This document shows positions 1 through 6,238 of a stretch of DNA of 10,252 nt, piece by piece; position 1 is the first letter of the stretch, and each line of letters opens with the position of its first letter. The notes under the pieces were generated by a model, which searched no databases, had not been told where the DNA came from, and saw only the letters and a program-made list of their open reading frames with translations. A program made the position numbers and the translations under genes. The DNA comes from Microbacteriaceae bacterium (GTDB lineage Bacteria > Actinomycetota > Actinomycetes > Actinomycetales > Microbacteriaceae): positions 1 through 10,252 of the forward strand of contig JAKONM010000255.1 of NCBI GenBank assembly GCA_022701925.1. Reading direction: 5' to 3'.

Positions 1-291
1 CTGGGCGTCGTCGCGGAGCCCCAGGCGCCCGATGTAGCGCAGCCCGCCGTCGACCAGGCGGAGGCGCCCGAACACGAGCCGCTCGTCCACGTCGCGCAGC
101 TGCCGCAGGCGGTCCTCGAACAGGCGCGCCATCGCGTCGCGCTCGGTGCGGGCCTGGTGGGTGCCGCCGGCGCCGCGGCGCACGCGCTCCAGCTCGGAGC
201 CGGTCTCGGCGCGCAGGGCGTCGAGGCGGTCGTACAGCCCGGCCACGTAGCGCTGCTCGCGCTGCAGCTCGGCGTCCGCGGGATCGGTCAC
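1..291 (-). CDS. HelD-like RNA polymerase-recycling ATPase (UvrD/Rep-like superfamily 1 helicase), N-terminal fragment
   Basis: Only the first ~97 residues are in the window; the gene continues off the left edge. What is visible matches the N-terminal coiled-coil arm of actinobacterial HelD proteins: a charged helix with ELQREQRYVAGLYDRLDAL (residues 8-26), then GGTHQARTERDAM (42-54), then FGRL with RYIGRLGL (74-92). Family knowledge: HelD binds RNA polymerase, reaches into its channels and uses ATP to release stalled polymerase from nucleic acid; related HelR proteins contribute to rifampicin tolerance. The ATPase motifs lie outside the window, so they cannot be checked. Start: an AAAGG (304-308) precedes two in-frame GTG codons, at 300 and 291. 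I chose 291 because 300 leaves only 3 nt of spacing, but 300 is possible. The gene lies 60 nt downstream of the DUF4192 gene on the same strand, so co-transcription is possible. A TAGACT (325-330, minus) could be a -10 box, but I see no good -35. Confidence 0.82.
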   Translation of the reverse strand, partial: MTDPADAELQREQRYVAGLYDRLDALRAETGSELERVRRGAGGTHQARTERDAMARLFEDRLRQLRDVDERLVFGRLRLVDGGLRYIGRLGLRDDAQ

Positions 292-351
292 GAGGGGCAC
301 GCACCTTTCGTTTCGCGGCCGTCGAGTCTAGACCGGGGCGCCGATGCCGCC

Positions 352-1563
352 TCACCCGGCGGACCGCAGCGGGTCGGGGGCGGTCGGGTCCTCCCGGAAC
401 GCCCACTCGGGCAGGTCGCCCGCCGTCGTCCGCGCGGCGACGAGCAGGGCGAGGTCGCGGTCGGGCTCCCGCTCGAGCGCCCGCCGGGCCAGCTCCGCGG
501 CGATGCTGCCCGCGCCGAGGGCCCAGTGCAGCCACGCGAGCATGCCGTCGACCGACGCCCGGTCGGCGTCGTCCACCAGCCCGGCGACCCGGGTCAGCAC
601 CGCGATCGCCCGCTCCAGCCGCTGCACGTCCGGCCGGCGGAAGGCCCCGCCGCCGACGGCGGCCGCGAGGTCGTCCAGCGCCGGCGCGGTGACGTCGCCC
701 GCGTCCGCCGCGCGCCACAGGTCGGCGCCGAGATCGGCGCCCCAGCCGAACTGCACCAGCATCAGGTTCTCGAGCCCCTGCCGGTCGCCGATCGCGTGCA
801 GCAGCGCGCGGCACGGGCAGGGCGCGTCCGGGTCCTCGTCGTCGTGGGGGTCGAGCATGCCCTCGACGAGCGCGACGACGTCCTGCTGGTCCCGCCCCCA
901 GCGGTAGCGCTCCATCGCGGGAGCGGAGGCGACCGCCGGGCCGGAGGCGGCGCCCGCGCGGCGCAGGTCGACCCCGTGCAGCACGCCGCCCGGCCCCTCC
1001 GGATGCGTCCACCAGCGTCGCAGCGCTGCGGCGAACGCCGCCCGGGCGGCCTCCGACGCCGGCACCGGCACGGGCACCCGCATCGCGGGGCGCACCGGGT
1101 CGCCGGGTCGGGGGTCGAGCAGGCCGAGGGGACGCCCGCCGCGCGGCAGCTCCGCGTCCAGCAGGGAGCCCCACCCGTCCGGCGCGACGCAGAGCAGGTC
1201 GCGCACCTCCAGCCCCATCCGGTGCGCCGCCCGGGCGAGGGCCCGCAGCGGCCCGGTCTGCGGCGGCCTGCCGGAGGGCGCGAAGGGGTCGTCGGTGTAG
1301 GCGACCGCGACCACGCCGTCGACCCCGTCGACCCGGCAGGCGATGCCGAGCAGGTGGTCGCTCCACGCCTCCAGCCGCCGGCCCCGCACCCCGCGGGGCG
1401 CATCGACCCGCAGCGCGCCGTGCGTGCGGCGCCCGCGGAACAGCACCAGCACGACGCTGTCGCGCAGCCCGCCCACGACCAGCTGCGGCACGAGGCGCAG
1501 CAGGTCGTCGGCGGTCGCGCAGCGGACGACGGAGGGCGGGGCGGAGGCGGCGTTCGCGGTCAT
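352..1563 (-). CDS. DUF4192 domain-containing protein
   Basis: A 403-residue soluble protein of unknown biochemical role. The N-terminal part fits the actinobacterial DUF4192 family. It opens with a DDLLRLVPQLV segment and a DSVVLVLF strand. It continues with an R-V-D motif (LRVDAPRG), VVAVAYTDD, and a GLEVRDLLCVAPDGWGSLLD stretch. The C-terminal ~90 residues are helical and TPR-like (MLAWLHWALGAGSIAAELA, then RALEREPDRDLALLV), as is usual for the family. No signal peptide or membrane segment is seen. Start: the ATG at 1563 has a GGGGAGG (1573-1579) 9 nt upstream. An in-frame GTG at 1587 would extend the protein by 8 residues but would sit upstream of that ribosome-binding site, so it is rejected. 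Neighbours are apt upstream (132-nt gap) and the HelD-like gene downstream (60 nt), both on the same strand. Family assignment is from remembered motif pattern; the function is unknown. Confidence 0.8.
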   Translation of the reverse strand: MTANAASAPPSVVRCATADDLLRLVPQLVVGGLRDSVVLVLFRGRRTHGALRVDAPRGVRGRRLEAWSDHLLGIACRVDGVDGVVAVAYTDDPFAPSGRPPQTGPLRALARAAHRMGLEVRDLLCVAPDGWGSLLDAELPRGGRPLGLLDPRPGDPVRPAMRVPVPVPASEAARAAFAAALRRWWTHPEGPGGVLHGVDLRRAGAASGPAVASAPAMERYRWGRDQQDVVALVEGMLDPHDDEDPDAPCPCRALLHAIGDRQGLENLMLVQFGWGADLGADLWRAADAGDVTAPALDDLAAAVGGGAFRRPDVQRLERAIAVLTRVAGLVDDADRASVDGMLAWLHWALGAGSIAAELARRALEREPDRDLALLVAARTTAGDLPEWAFREDPTAPDPLRSAG

Positions 1564-1572
1564 GGCGGGCAG

Positions 1573-1579
1573 CCTCCCC
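1573..1579 (-). promoter_or_regulatory. Ribosome-binding site deciding the DUF4192 start
   Basis: GGGGAGG on the minus strand, 9 nt before the ATG at 1563. It lies inside the 24-nt extension that the upstream GTG at 1587 would add, so it supports the shorter protein. Confidence 0.65.
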
Positions 1580-1586
1580 GCCGGCA

Positions 1587-1614
1587 CGCCGTCGGCGGCC
1601 GGATCCCGACGGCG
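1587..1614. other. 9-bp inverted repeat between apt and the DUF4192 gene
   Basis: CGCCGTCGG (1587-1595) and CCGACGGCG (1606-1614) form a perfect 9-bp stem with a 10-nt loop. On the minus strand it lies 82 nt after the apt stop and ends 7 nt before the GGGGAGG of the DUF4192 gene. It could be a terminator for apt, a leader hairpin for DUF4192, or an operator. There is no T tract. With this base composition a 9-bp stem is only moderately unusual. Confidence 0.35.
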
Positions 1615-1695
1615 GAGGCGGCCCCGCCGCGGGGATCACCTTGGGGAGGAGCGGACGTGCTCCCGCGAGCCCGCGGAACCGCTCGGACGTCCCGT

Positions 1696-2220
1696 TCAGA
1701 CGGTGCGGACCGCCTCGACGCGCCGGCCGGCCAGCCGCTGCAGGCCGCCGAGGCCCTGCAGCTCGAGCACGACCCCGACGCCCGCCACGACGGCGCCGGC
1801 CCGCTCCAGCAGCGAGCGGGTCGCCTCGACCGTGCCGCCCGTGGCGAGCACGTCGTCGAGCACCAGCACGCGCGCGCCGGCGGGCAGCGAGCCGTGGCGC
1901 ACCTCCAGGGCCGCGGACCCGTACTCCAGGTCGTAGTGCTGCGTCAGGGTGCTGGGCGGCAGTTTGCCGGCCTTCCGCACGGCCAGCACGCCGGTGCCCG
2001 AGGCGTAGGCGGCGGCCGCGGCCAGCAGGAAGCCGCGGGCCTCGATGCCGGCGACCAGGTCGAAGCCGCCGTCGAACGCCCCGACCAGATGGTCGGTGAC
2101 GGCGCGCAGCGCCCGCCCGTCGGCCAGCACCGGCGTCAGGTCGCGGAACAGCACCCCGGGCTTCGGGAAGTCGGGCACCTGCGCGGTGAGGGCGTCGACC
2201 AGGTCCGCTGCGGAGGGCAC
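1696..2220 (-). CDS. apt: Adenine phosphoribosyltransferase
   Basis: Converts adenine and PRPP to AMP and pyrophosphate in cytoplasmic purine salvage. At 174 residues it has the usual length of bacterial Apt. Visible family motifs are VPDFPKPGVLFRDLTPVL (residues 15-32, N-terminal hood), AGIEARGF (57-64), VRKAGKLP (81-88) and EYG (99-101). The PRPP-binding loop VLVLDDVLATGGT (118-130) carries the two acidic residues and the ATGGT turn typical of type I phosphoribosyltransferases. The start is GTG at 2220 with AGGG (2228-2231) 7 nt upstream. In many actinobacteria apt sits beside relA or secDF; here the neighbours are an FKBP gene upstream and DUF4192 downstream, all on the minus strand. The leader contains a nested hairpin (2247-2293), so transcription probably starts in the 150-nt gap after FKBP, although read-through from FKBP cannot be excluded. 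Confidence 0.96.
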   Translation of the reverse strand: MPSAADLVDALTAQVPDFPKPGVLFRDLTPVLADGRALRAVTDHLVGAFDGGFDLVAGIEARGFLLAAAAAYASGTGVLAVRKAGKLPPSTLTQHYDLEYGSAALEVRHGSLPAGARVLVLDDVLATGGTVEATRSLLERAGAVVAGVGVVLELQGLGGLQRLAGRRVEAVRTV

Positions 2221-2246
2221 GCGACGACCCTAGGCCCGACGCAGAA

Positions 2247-2293
2247 CGATCGCCCGGTGGTGCGGCACTGCCTGCAACTCGCCCGGGCGATCG
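2247..2293 (-). promoter_or_regulatory. Nested hairpin in the apt leader
   Basis: CGATCGCCCGG (2247-2257) and CCGGGCGATCG (2283-2293) are perfect 11-bp inverted repeats around a 25-nt loop. Read on the minus strand, the loop can form a second helix: TGC, a bulged A, GGC, loop AGT, then GCCGCA. The element ends 26 nt before the apt GTG and starts 17 nt past the FKBP terminator hairpin. It could be an RNA leader element, a protein-binding palindrome, or a second terminator for FKBP. No known riboswitch class is recognised. Confidence 0.4.
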
Positions 2294-2310
2294 ACTTGCC
2301 GCTCATCATG

Positions 2311-2345
2311 CGCCGGAGGGGGTCGGCGCACAACCCCCTCCGGCG
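2311..2345 (-). terminator. Hairpin terminator after the FKBP gene
   Basis: CGCCGGAGGGGG (2311-2322) and CCCCCTCCGGCG (2334-2345) form a perfect 12-bp stem with an 11-nt loop. It begins 25 nt after the FKBP stop codon on the minus strand. No T run follows, so it is not a classical intrinsic terminator. GC-only hairpins in this position are common in high-GC actinobacteria. Confidence 0.6.
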
Positions 2346-2370
2346 CGTCGCCGGCGCACCGGCGCCGGGG

Positions 2371-2748
2371 TCAGGCCTTGAGCAGGTCGATCACGAAGAT
2401 CAGGGTGCGGCCGGACAGCCGGTGGCCGCCGCCGGCGGGGCCGTAGGCCAGCGCGGGCGGGCAGGTCAGCACCCGGCGGCCGCCGACGCGCATGCCGGGG
2501 ATGCCGTCCTGCCAGCCCTTGATGAGGTTGCCGAGCGGGAACGAGATGGACTGGCCGCGGCTCCAGGAGGAGTCGAACTCCTCCCCGTTCTCGAAGTCGA
2601 CGCCGAGGTAGTGCACGGTGACCGTGCCGCCGGGCTTCGCCTCCGCGCCGTCGCCGACGACGACGTCCTCGACGACGAGCTGGTCGGGCGCCGGGCCGGT
2701 GGGCGCGTCGAGCTCGGGCTTGGTGGACAGGTCCGTGAGATCGCTCAT
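2371..2748 (-). CDS. FKBP-type peptidyl-prolyl cis-trans isomerase
   Basis: A single-domain 125-residue FKBP that catalyses cis-trans isomerisation of X-Pro bonds. After a ~25-residue acidic leader (no signal peptide, so probably cytoplasmic) comes one FKBP fold. Residues equivalent to the FKBP12 pocket can be read off: Y47 in VHYLG, F58-D59 in EEFDSS, F70, L75-I76, W79 in IKGWQDGIPGM, Y102 in ALAYG, and F118 in TLIFVIDLL. The arrangement resembles the small stand-alone FKBPs of streptomycetes. Start: the ATG at 2748 is preferred. An in-frame GTG at 2781 would add 11 unconserved residues. Neither has a recognisable Shine-Dalgarno, so leaderless translation is possible. The gene is divergent from the MFS exporter (68-nt gap) and followed by a strong hairpin. 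Confidence 0.93.
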   Translation of the reverse strand: MSDLTDLSTKPELDAPTGPAPDQLVVEDVVVGDGAEAKPGGTVTVHYLGVDFENGEEFDSSWSRGQSISFPLGNLIKGWQDGIPGMRVGGRRVLTCPPALAYGPAGGGHRLSGRTLIFVIDLLKA

Positions 2749-2801
2749 GGACGAGGAGTCAAGCGCACGGCCCGTCCGCACCGGCTGACAGCGGCGGGCG
2801 G

Positions 2802-2806
2802 GGAGG
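2802..2806 (+). promoter_or_regulatory. Ribosome-binding site of the MFS gene
   Basis: GGAGG within GGGGAGGA (2800-2807), 10 nt before the ATG at 2817. It excludes the in-frame TTG at 2808, which would be only 1 nt away. Confidence 0.7.
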
Positions 2807-2816
2807 ATTGCCGTCG

Positions 2817-4145
2817 ATGGAGCAGCAGCACACCGGTCGGCGCGGCGCGCTGCTGGACCTGACCCCGCTGACGGCCTCCCCCGCCTTCGCCCGCCTGTGG
2901 GCGGGCCGGTCGGTCGCGAGCATCGGCAGCCAGCTGACCCTGGTGGCGGTCGGGCTGAACGTCTTCGCCCTGGTGCGGCCCGAGGAGGGGGTCGGCGGCG
3001 CGACCTTCGCGGTGGCGCTGACCGGCGTCTTCGCCCTGGTGCCCACGATCCTCGCCGGGCTCTACGGCGGCATGCTCGCGGACGCCTTCGACCGCCGCAC
3101 GGTCGCGCTGGTCTCGGCGGCGGTGTCCTGGGCCGCCACGATCATGCTGGCGGTCCTGTCGTGGACGGGCGCGGAGACCACCGCATCCCTCTACGCCCTC
3201 ACGGTCGTCACCGCCTGTGCGGCGACCGTGCTGATCGCGACCGAGACCGCCGCGACGCCGCGCCTGCTGCCGCCCGCCCTGCTGCCCGCCGCCAGCGCGC
3301 TGAACGGCATCGGGATCGGGTTGGCCGTCACCGCGGGCCCGGGCCTCGCGGGGGTGCTGGTCGCCACCGTCGGCTTCGCCTGGTGCTACACGATCGACGC
3401 GGTGCTGTTCGTGGCGACGCTCATCGCGGTGCTGACCCTGCCGCGGCTGCCGCCGGAGGGGGTCGTGGAGCGGCCCGGCCTGCGGTCGCTGGCCGCCGGG
3501 ATCGGCTTCCTGCGCCGCGCGCCCAACGTGCGGGCCAGCTTCCTGGTCGACATCGTGGCGATGACCTTCGGCCAGCCCCGCGTGCTCTACCCCGCCGCGG
3601 CGACGGTGGTGCTGGGCGGCGGCGCGATCACGGTGGGCGTGCTGTCGGCCGCCTTCGCGGTCGGCGCCCTGGTCTCCAGCGTCTTCTCCGGCCGGGTCGG
3701 CGGCGTGCGGATGCAGGGGCGCGCCGTCGAGCGGGCGATCCAGGTCTACGGCCTCGCGGTGCTGGCGCTCGGCGCCGTGCTGGCCCTCGCCGCCGCGGGC
3801 GAGGCCTCCGGCCTGCTGCCCGCCCCGGCGGGGCCGCTGTGGGTCGGGCTGGCGGCGCTGGCCCTGGCGGTGGCCGGCGGCGCGGACAACATCAGCGCGA
3901 TCTTCCGCTCCACGATCCTGCAGACCGCGGCGCCCGACTCCGTGCGCGGGCGGCTGCAGGGCGTCTTCATCGTCGTGGTGACGGGCGGCCCCCGCGTCGG
4001 CGACCTCTACGCCGGCGCGCTGGCCGTCAGCGGCCTGCTGTTCCTGCCGCCGCTGGTCGGCGGGGTGCTGATCGTCGCCCTGGTCACGTGGCTGGCCGCC
4101 CGCAGCGGGTTCCGCCGCTACGACGCCGCCGCGCCGACCCCGTGA
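2817..4145 (+). CDS. MFS transporter, EntS/MFS_3-like exporter
   Basis: A 442-residue inner-membrane secondary transporter of the major facilitator superfamily, with about 12 hydrophobic segments. The N-terminus FARLWAGRSVASIGSQLTLVAVGLNVFAL and the loop 2-3 signature GGMLADAFDRR (residues 84-94; Asp89 and Arg93/Arg94) resemble the EntS-like exporter branch (siderophores, macrolides). A second-half segment near DSVRGRLQGVFIVVVTGGPRVGDL also fits that branch. The substrate cannot be inferred. The ATG at 2817 is set by the GGAGG 10 nt upstream. The stop overlaps the GTG of the membrane metalloprotease gene by 4 nt (GTGA at 4142-4145), so the two are very probably translated from one mRNA. No siderophore or drug-synthesis gene is nearby. 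Confidence 0.9.
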   Translation: MEQQHTGRRGALLDLTPLTASPAFARLWAGRSVASIGSQLTLVAVGLNVFALVRPEEGVGGATFAVALTGVFALVPTILAGLYGGMLADAFDRRTVALVSAAVSWAATIMLAVLSWTGAETTASLYALTVVTACAATVLIATETAATPRLLPPALLPAASALNGIGIGLAVTAGPGLAGVLVATVGFAWCYTIDAVLFVATLIAVLTLPRLPPEGVVERPGLRSLAAGIGFLRRAPNVRASFLVDIVAMTFGQPRVLYPAAATVVLGGGAITVGVLSAAFAVGALVSSVFSGRVGGVRMQGRAVERAIQVYGLAVLALGAVLALAAAGEASGLLPAPAGPLWVGLAALALAVAGGADNISAIFRSTILQTAAPDSVRGRLQGVFIVVVTGGPRVGDLYAGALAVSGLLFLPPLVGGVLIVALVTWLAARSGFRRYDAAAPTP

Positions 4146-4876
4146 CGGCGGACGAGGCGGGGCGGCTGATCACCGCCCTCTGGGCGCGGGTGACGGCCGC
4201 GTCCCCCGCGCCCGCGGTGCTCGACCTGGTGCTGGTGCCGCTGGTGGTTGCGGTGCTGCTCGTCACCCCGGCCTGGCCGCGGCTGCGGCACGGGGTGACG
4301 ATCGTGCACGAGGCCGGCCACGGGTTCGCGGCGGCCGCGACCCGGCGCCGGCTGCGCGGCATCCGCCTGCACTCCGACACGAGCGGGCTCACCGTCTCGG
4401 TCGGGCCGTCGCGCGGGCCCGGCATGGTGCTGACCCTGCTCGCCGGCTACCCGGCCCCCTCCGTCGCGGGGCTGCTGGTCGCCTGGGCGGTGGCCGGCGG
4501 GCACGCCGCGGCGGCGCTGTGGGGCTGCCTGGTGCTGCTGACGGGGGTGCTGGTGCAGATCCGCAACTGGTTCGGGCTCTGGTCGGTGCTGGTCGCGGGA
4601 GCGCTGGTCGGCGCGGCCACCTGGTACGCGGACCCGGGCTGGCGCACCCGCATCGCGCTGGCGGTGGCGGCGCTGCTGGTGCTGGGCGGACTGCGGGCGG
4701 CGCTCGAGCTGCCCCGCGCGAGGCGGCGCGGCGGCGGGGCCAGCGACGCCGATCAGCTGGGACGCATCACCGTGCTGCCGACGGGTTTCTGGCTGGCGGT
4801 GTTCGTGCTGCTGCCCGTGGTGTGCACCGTCGCGGCCGCGGCGCTGCTGCTGCGCCCCGCGCCACCCCCGCTCTGA
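4142..4876 (+). CDS. M50B-like membrane zinc metalloprotease
   Basis: A 244-residue integral membrane protein fitting the peptidase M50B-like family. It has a hydrophobic N-terminal helix (~27-44), then the zinc motif HEAGH (residues 56-60) at the edge of a helix. This is followed by TRRRLRGIRLHSDTSGLTVSVG and LTLLAGYPAPSVAGLLV, the conserved region after the active site. At least four more hydrophobic helices follow. Family members are related to site-2 proteases, which cut substrates inside or near the membrane; the substrate here is unknown. The GTG start at 4142 lies in a GTGA overlap with the MFS stop, so translation is probably coupled. The gene ends 30 nt before the stop of the convergent prsW-family gene and shares its terminator palindrome. 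The third zinc ligand cannot be assigned by eye. Confidence 0.85.
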   Translation: MTADEAGRLITALWARVTAASPAPAVLDLVLVPLVVAVLLVTPAWPRLRHGVTIVHEAGHGFAAAATRRRLRGIRLHSDTSGLTVSVGPSRGPGMVLTLLAGYPAPSVAGLLVAWAVAGGHAAAALWGCLVLLTGVLVQIRNWFGLWSVLVAGALVGAATWYADPGWRTRIALAVAALLVLGGLRAALELPRARRRGGGASDADQLGRITVLPTGFWLAVFVLLPVVCTVAAAALLLRPAPPPL

Positions 4877-4884
4877 CGCGGAGA

Positions 4885-4914
4885 GCGGCGACCGACCCGG
4901 TCCGGGTCAGCCGC
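4885..4914. terminator. Bidirectional terminator palindrome between convergent protease genes
   Basis: GACCCG (4894-4899) and CGGGTC (4903-4908) with a 3-nt turn make a near-perfect palindrome. Flanking GCGGC (4885-4889) and GCCGC (4910-4914) can extend the stem. The hairpin starts 8 nt after the M50B stop and overlaps the TGA of the minus-strand PrsW gene (4907-4909), so it would have to serve both transcripts. It has no T tract. Confidence 0.5.
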
Positions 4915-6064
4915 GGGCGGTCAGGACCTGCCGGTCGGCCACGATGCGGCCGAGCAGCTCGCGCTCGTCGTGGGTGCGCCCGATCGCGGTGCGACCGCGG
5001 ACGACGCGCTGCCGGGCGTGCCCGAGGCGCGTCGCGTCGCGCACGAAGCGGTCCATGGCGGCCCGCTTGCGGTGCCGGTCGGGCTGCTGGTCGGCCCACC
5101 GCATCGCCCGCCGCCGACCGTTCCAGGTCGACAGGAGGGCGACCTCGGCGGGGGTGAACCAGCCGGCCTCCGCGTACTCGGTCAGGCGCTGCCGGGTCAC
5201 CGTGCGCTCGCGGCGCCGCACCAGGAAGACCGCCGTCACGGCCAGCGCGAAGATCGGCAGCTGCACCGCCAGGTAGTACTCGATCGCGTTGCTCGCCAGG
5301 GAGAGGCCGCCGTTCCACAGCGCGTGCAGCAGCGCGGCCGGCACCAGGCCGAGCAGGTAGGCGCCGAACGCCAGGCCGGCGCCGCCCCGCTCCGCGGCCT
5401 TGCCGATCGCGTACCCGGTGCACGCGGTGAACAGCAGGTGCGCGAAGGGCGAGAAGATGCCGCGCGCCACGAAGATGAAGACGAACTGCGGGCCGACGCC
5501 GCTCTCCACCAGCGTGCGGCCGAAGTAGAGGATGTTCTCGGTGAAGGCGAAGCCGGCCGCGACCGTCGCGGCGTAGACGATGCCGTCGACCGGGCCGTCG
5601 AAGTGCTTGCGGTTGAACCAGAACAGCAGCAGGACGCCGAAGCCCTTCGCCGCCTCCTCCACGATCGGCGCCTGGACCACGGCCTGCAGGAAGTCGTCCG
5701 GCTCGCCGCCCGCCGCGGCCAGCGCGATCTGCACGCCCAGGTCGAAGAGCAGGGCGACCACCACGGAGACGCCGGCGCCCCAGAGCAGCGCGAAGAGCAG
5801 CGCCGGCCGGGGCTCGGGCTCCCACCGGTCGATCCAGCGCACGGCCAGCAGCACGAGCGCGAAGGGGATCAGTGCGGCAGCGGCCGCGATGCCCACCCCG
5901 GCGACGCCCAGCCCGCCGAGCAGGTACAGCAGCACCGCGGCGACCGCGGCCGCACCGAGCGCGATGCCGAGCACCGCGGCGACGGTGCGGCCCGCGTGCC
6001 CGCGGTCGGTCGGCGGGAAGTCGATCGGCTCCTGCAGGCCCGGCGCCGCGCTGATCCGCGTCAC
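4907..6064 (-). CDS. PrsW-family intramembrane metalloprotease
   Basis: A 385-residue polytopic membrane protein with about eight to nine hydrophobic segments between residues 27 and 283, then a ~100-residue basic cytosolic tail. The PrsW/CPBP-type signatures are present: IVEEAAKGFGVLLLFWF with the Glu pair E136-E137, FAFTENILYF (172-181), FSPFAHLLFTACTGYAIG (204-221, His209), and HALWNG (247-252). In Bacillus subtilis PrsW cleaves the anti-sigma factor RsiW; the target here is unknown and no sigma/anti-sigma pair is in the window. The tail (RRRERTVTRQRLTEYAEAG, then WFTPAEVALLSTWNGRR) resembles the C-terminal extension of actinobacterial homologues. The start is GTG at 6064 with AGGGG (6074-6078) 9 nt upstream. 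It is isolated from the upstream minus-strand gene by a strong hairpin, so it probably has its own promoter in 6065-6178, but I cannot identify one. Confidence 0.93.
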   Translation of the reverse strand: MTRISAAPGLQEPIDFPPTDRGHAGRTVAAVLGIALGAAAVAAVLLYLLGGLGVAGVGIAAAAALIPFALVLLAVRWIDRWEPEPRPALLFALLWGAGVSVVVALLFDLGVQIALAAAGGEPDDFLQAVVQAPIVEEAAKGFGVLLLFWFNRKHFDGPVDGIVYAATVAAGFAFTENILYFGRTLVESGVGPQFVFIFVARGIFSPFAHLLFTACTGYAIGKAAERGGAGLAFGAYLLGLVPAALLHALWNGGLSLASNAIEYYLAVQLPIFALAVTAVFLVRRRERTVTRQRLTEYAEAGWFTPAEVALLSTWNGRRRAMRWADQQPDRHRKRAAMDRFVRDATRLGHARQRVVRGRTAIGRTHDERELLGRIVADRQVLTARG

Positions 6065-6178
6065 GCGCGGACGCCCCTGCCGGCCCCGGTGCGGTCGGTC
6101 GAACGGGTCGGAGCAGGAGGCGGGCGGTGCACGGCTCCATCGTTCCGAGCGAGCGCTGGCCGAGGCCTGGGAATCGTC

Positions 6179-6231
6179 CGAGCACCGGCCGCACGCGCCG
6201 AGGGGGCGCCGCCGCGAGCGGCCGGTGCTCG
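6179..6231 (-). terminator. 14-bp nested hairpin after the small membrane protein gene
   Basis: CGAGCACCGGCCGC (6179-6192) and GCGGCCGGTGCTCG (6218-6231) are perfect 14-bp inverted repeats around a 25-nt loop. The loop itself contains a GCGCC/GGCGC mini-stem. The element begins 7 nt past the stop codon at 6239 on the minus strand and lies ~115 nt before the prsW-family GTG. Terminator function is most likely, separating the two genes. There is no T run. Confidence 0.65.
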
Positions 6232-6238
6232 CCGCAGG

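Noticed and set aside
2808..2816. TTG 2808 as start of the MFS gene
   Set aside because: It lies 1 nt from the GGAGG; the ATG at 2817 has normal spacing.
157..2862. 901-codon open frame on the plus strand
   Set aside because: It runs antisense to HelD, DUF4192, apt and FKBP. Its product is low-complexity, rich in Arg, Gly, Ala and Pro, with no family motif; long antisense frames are expected at this G+C.
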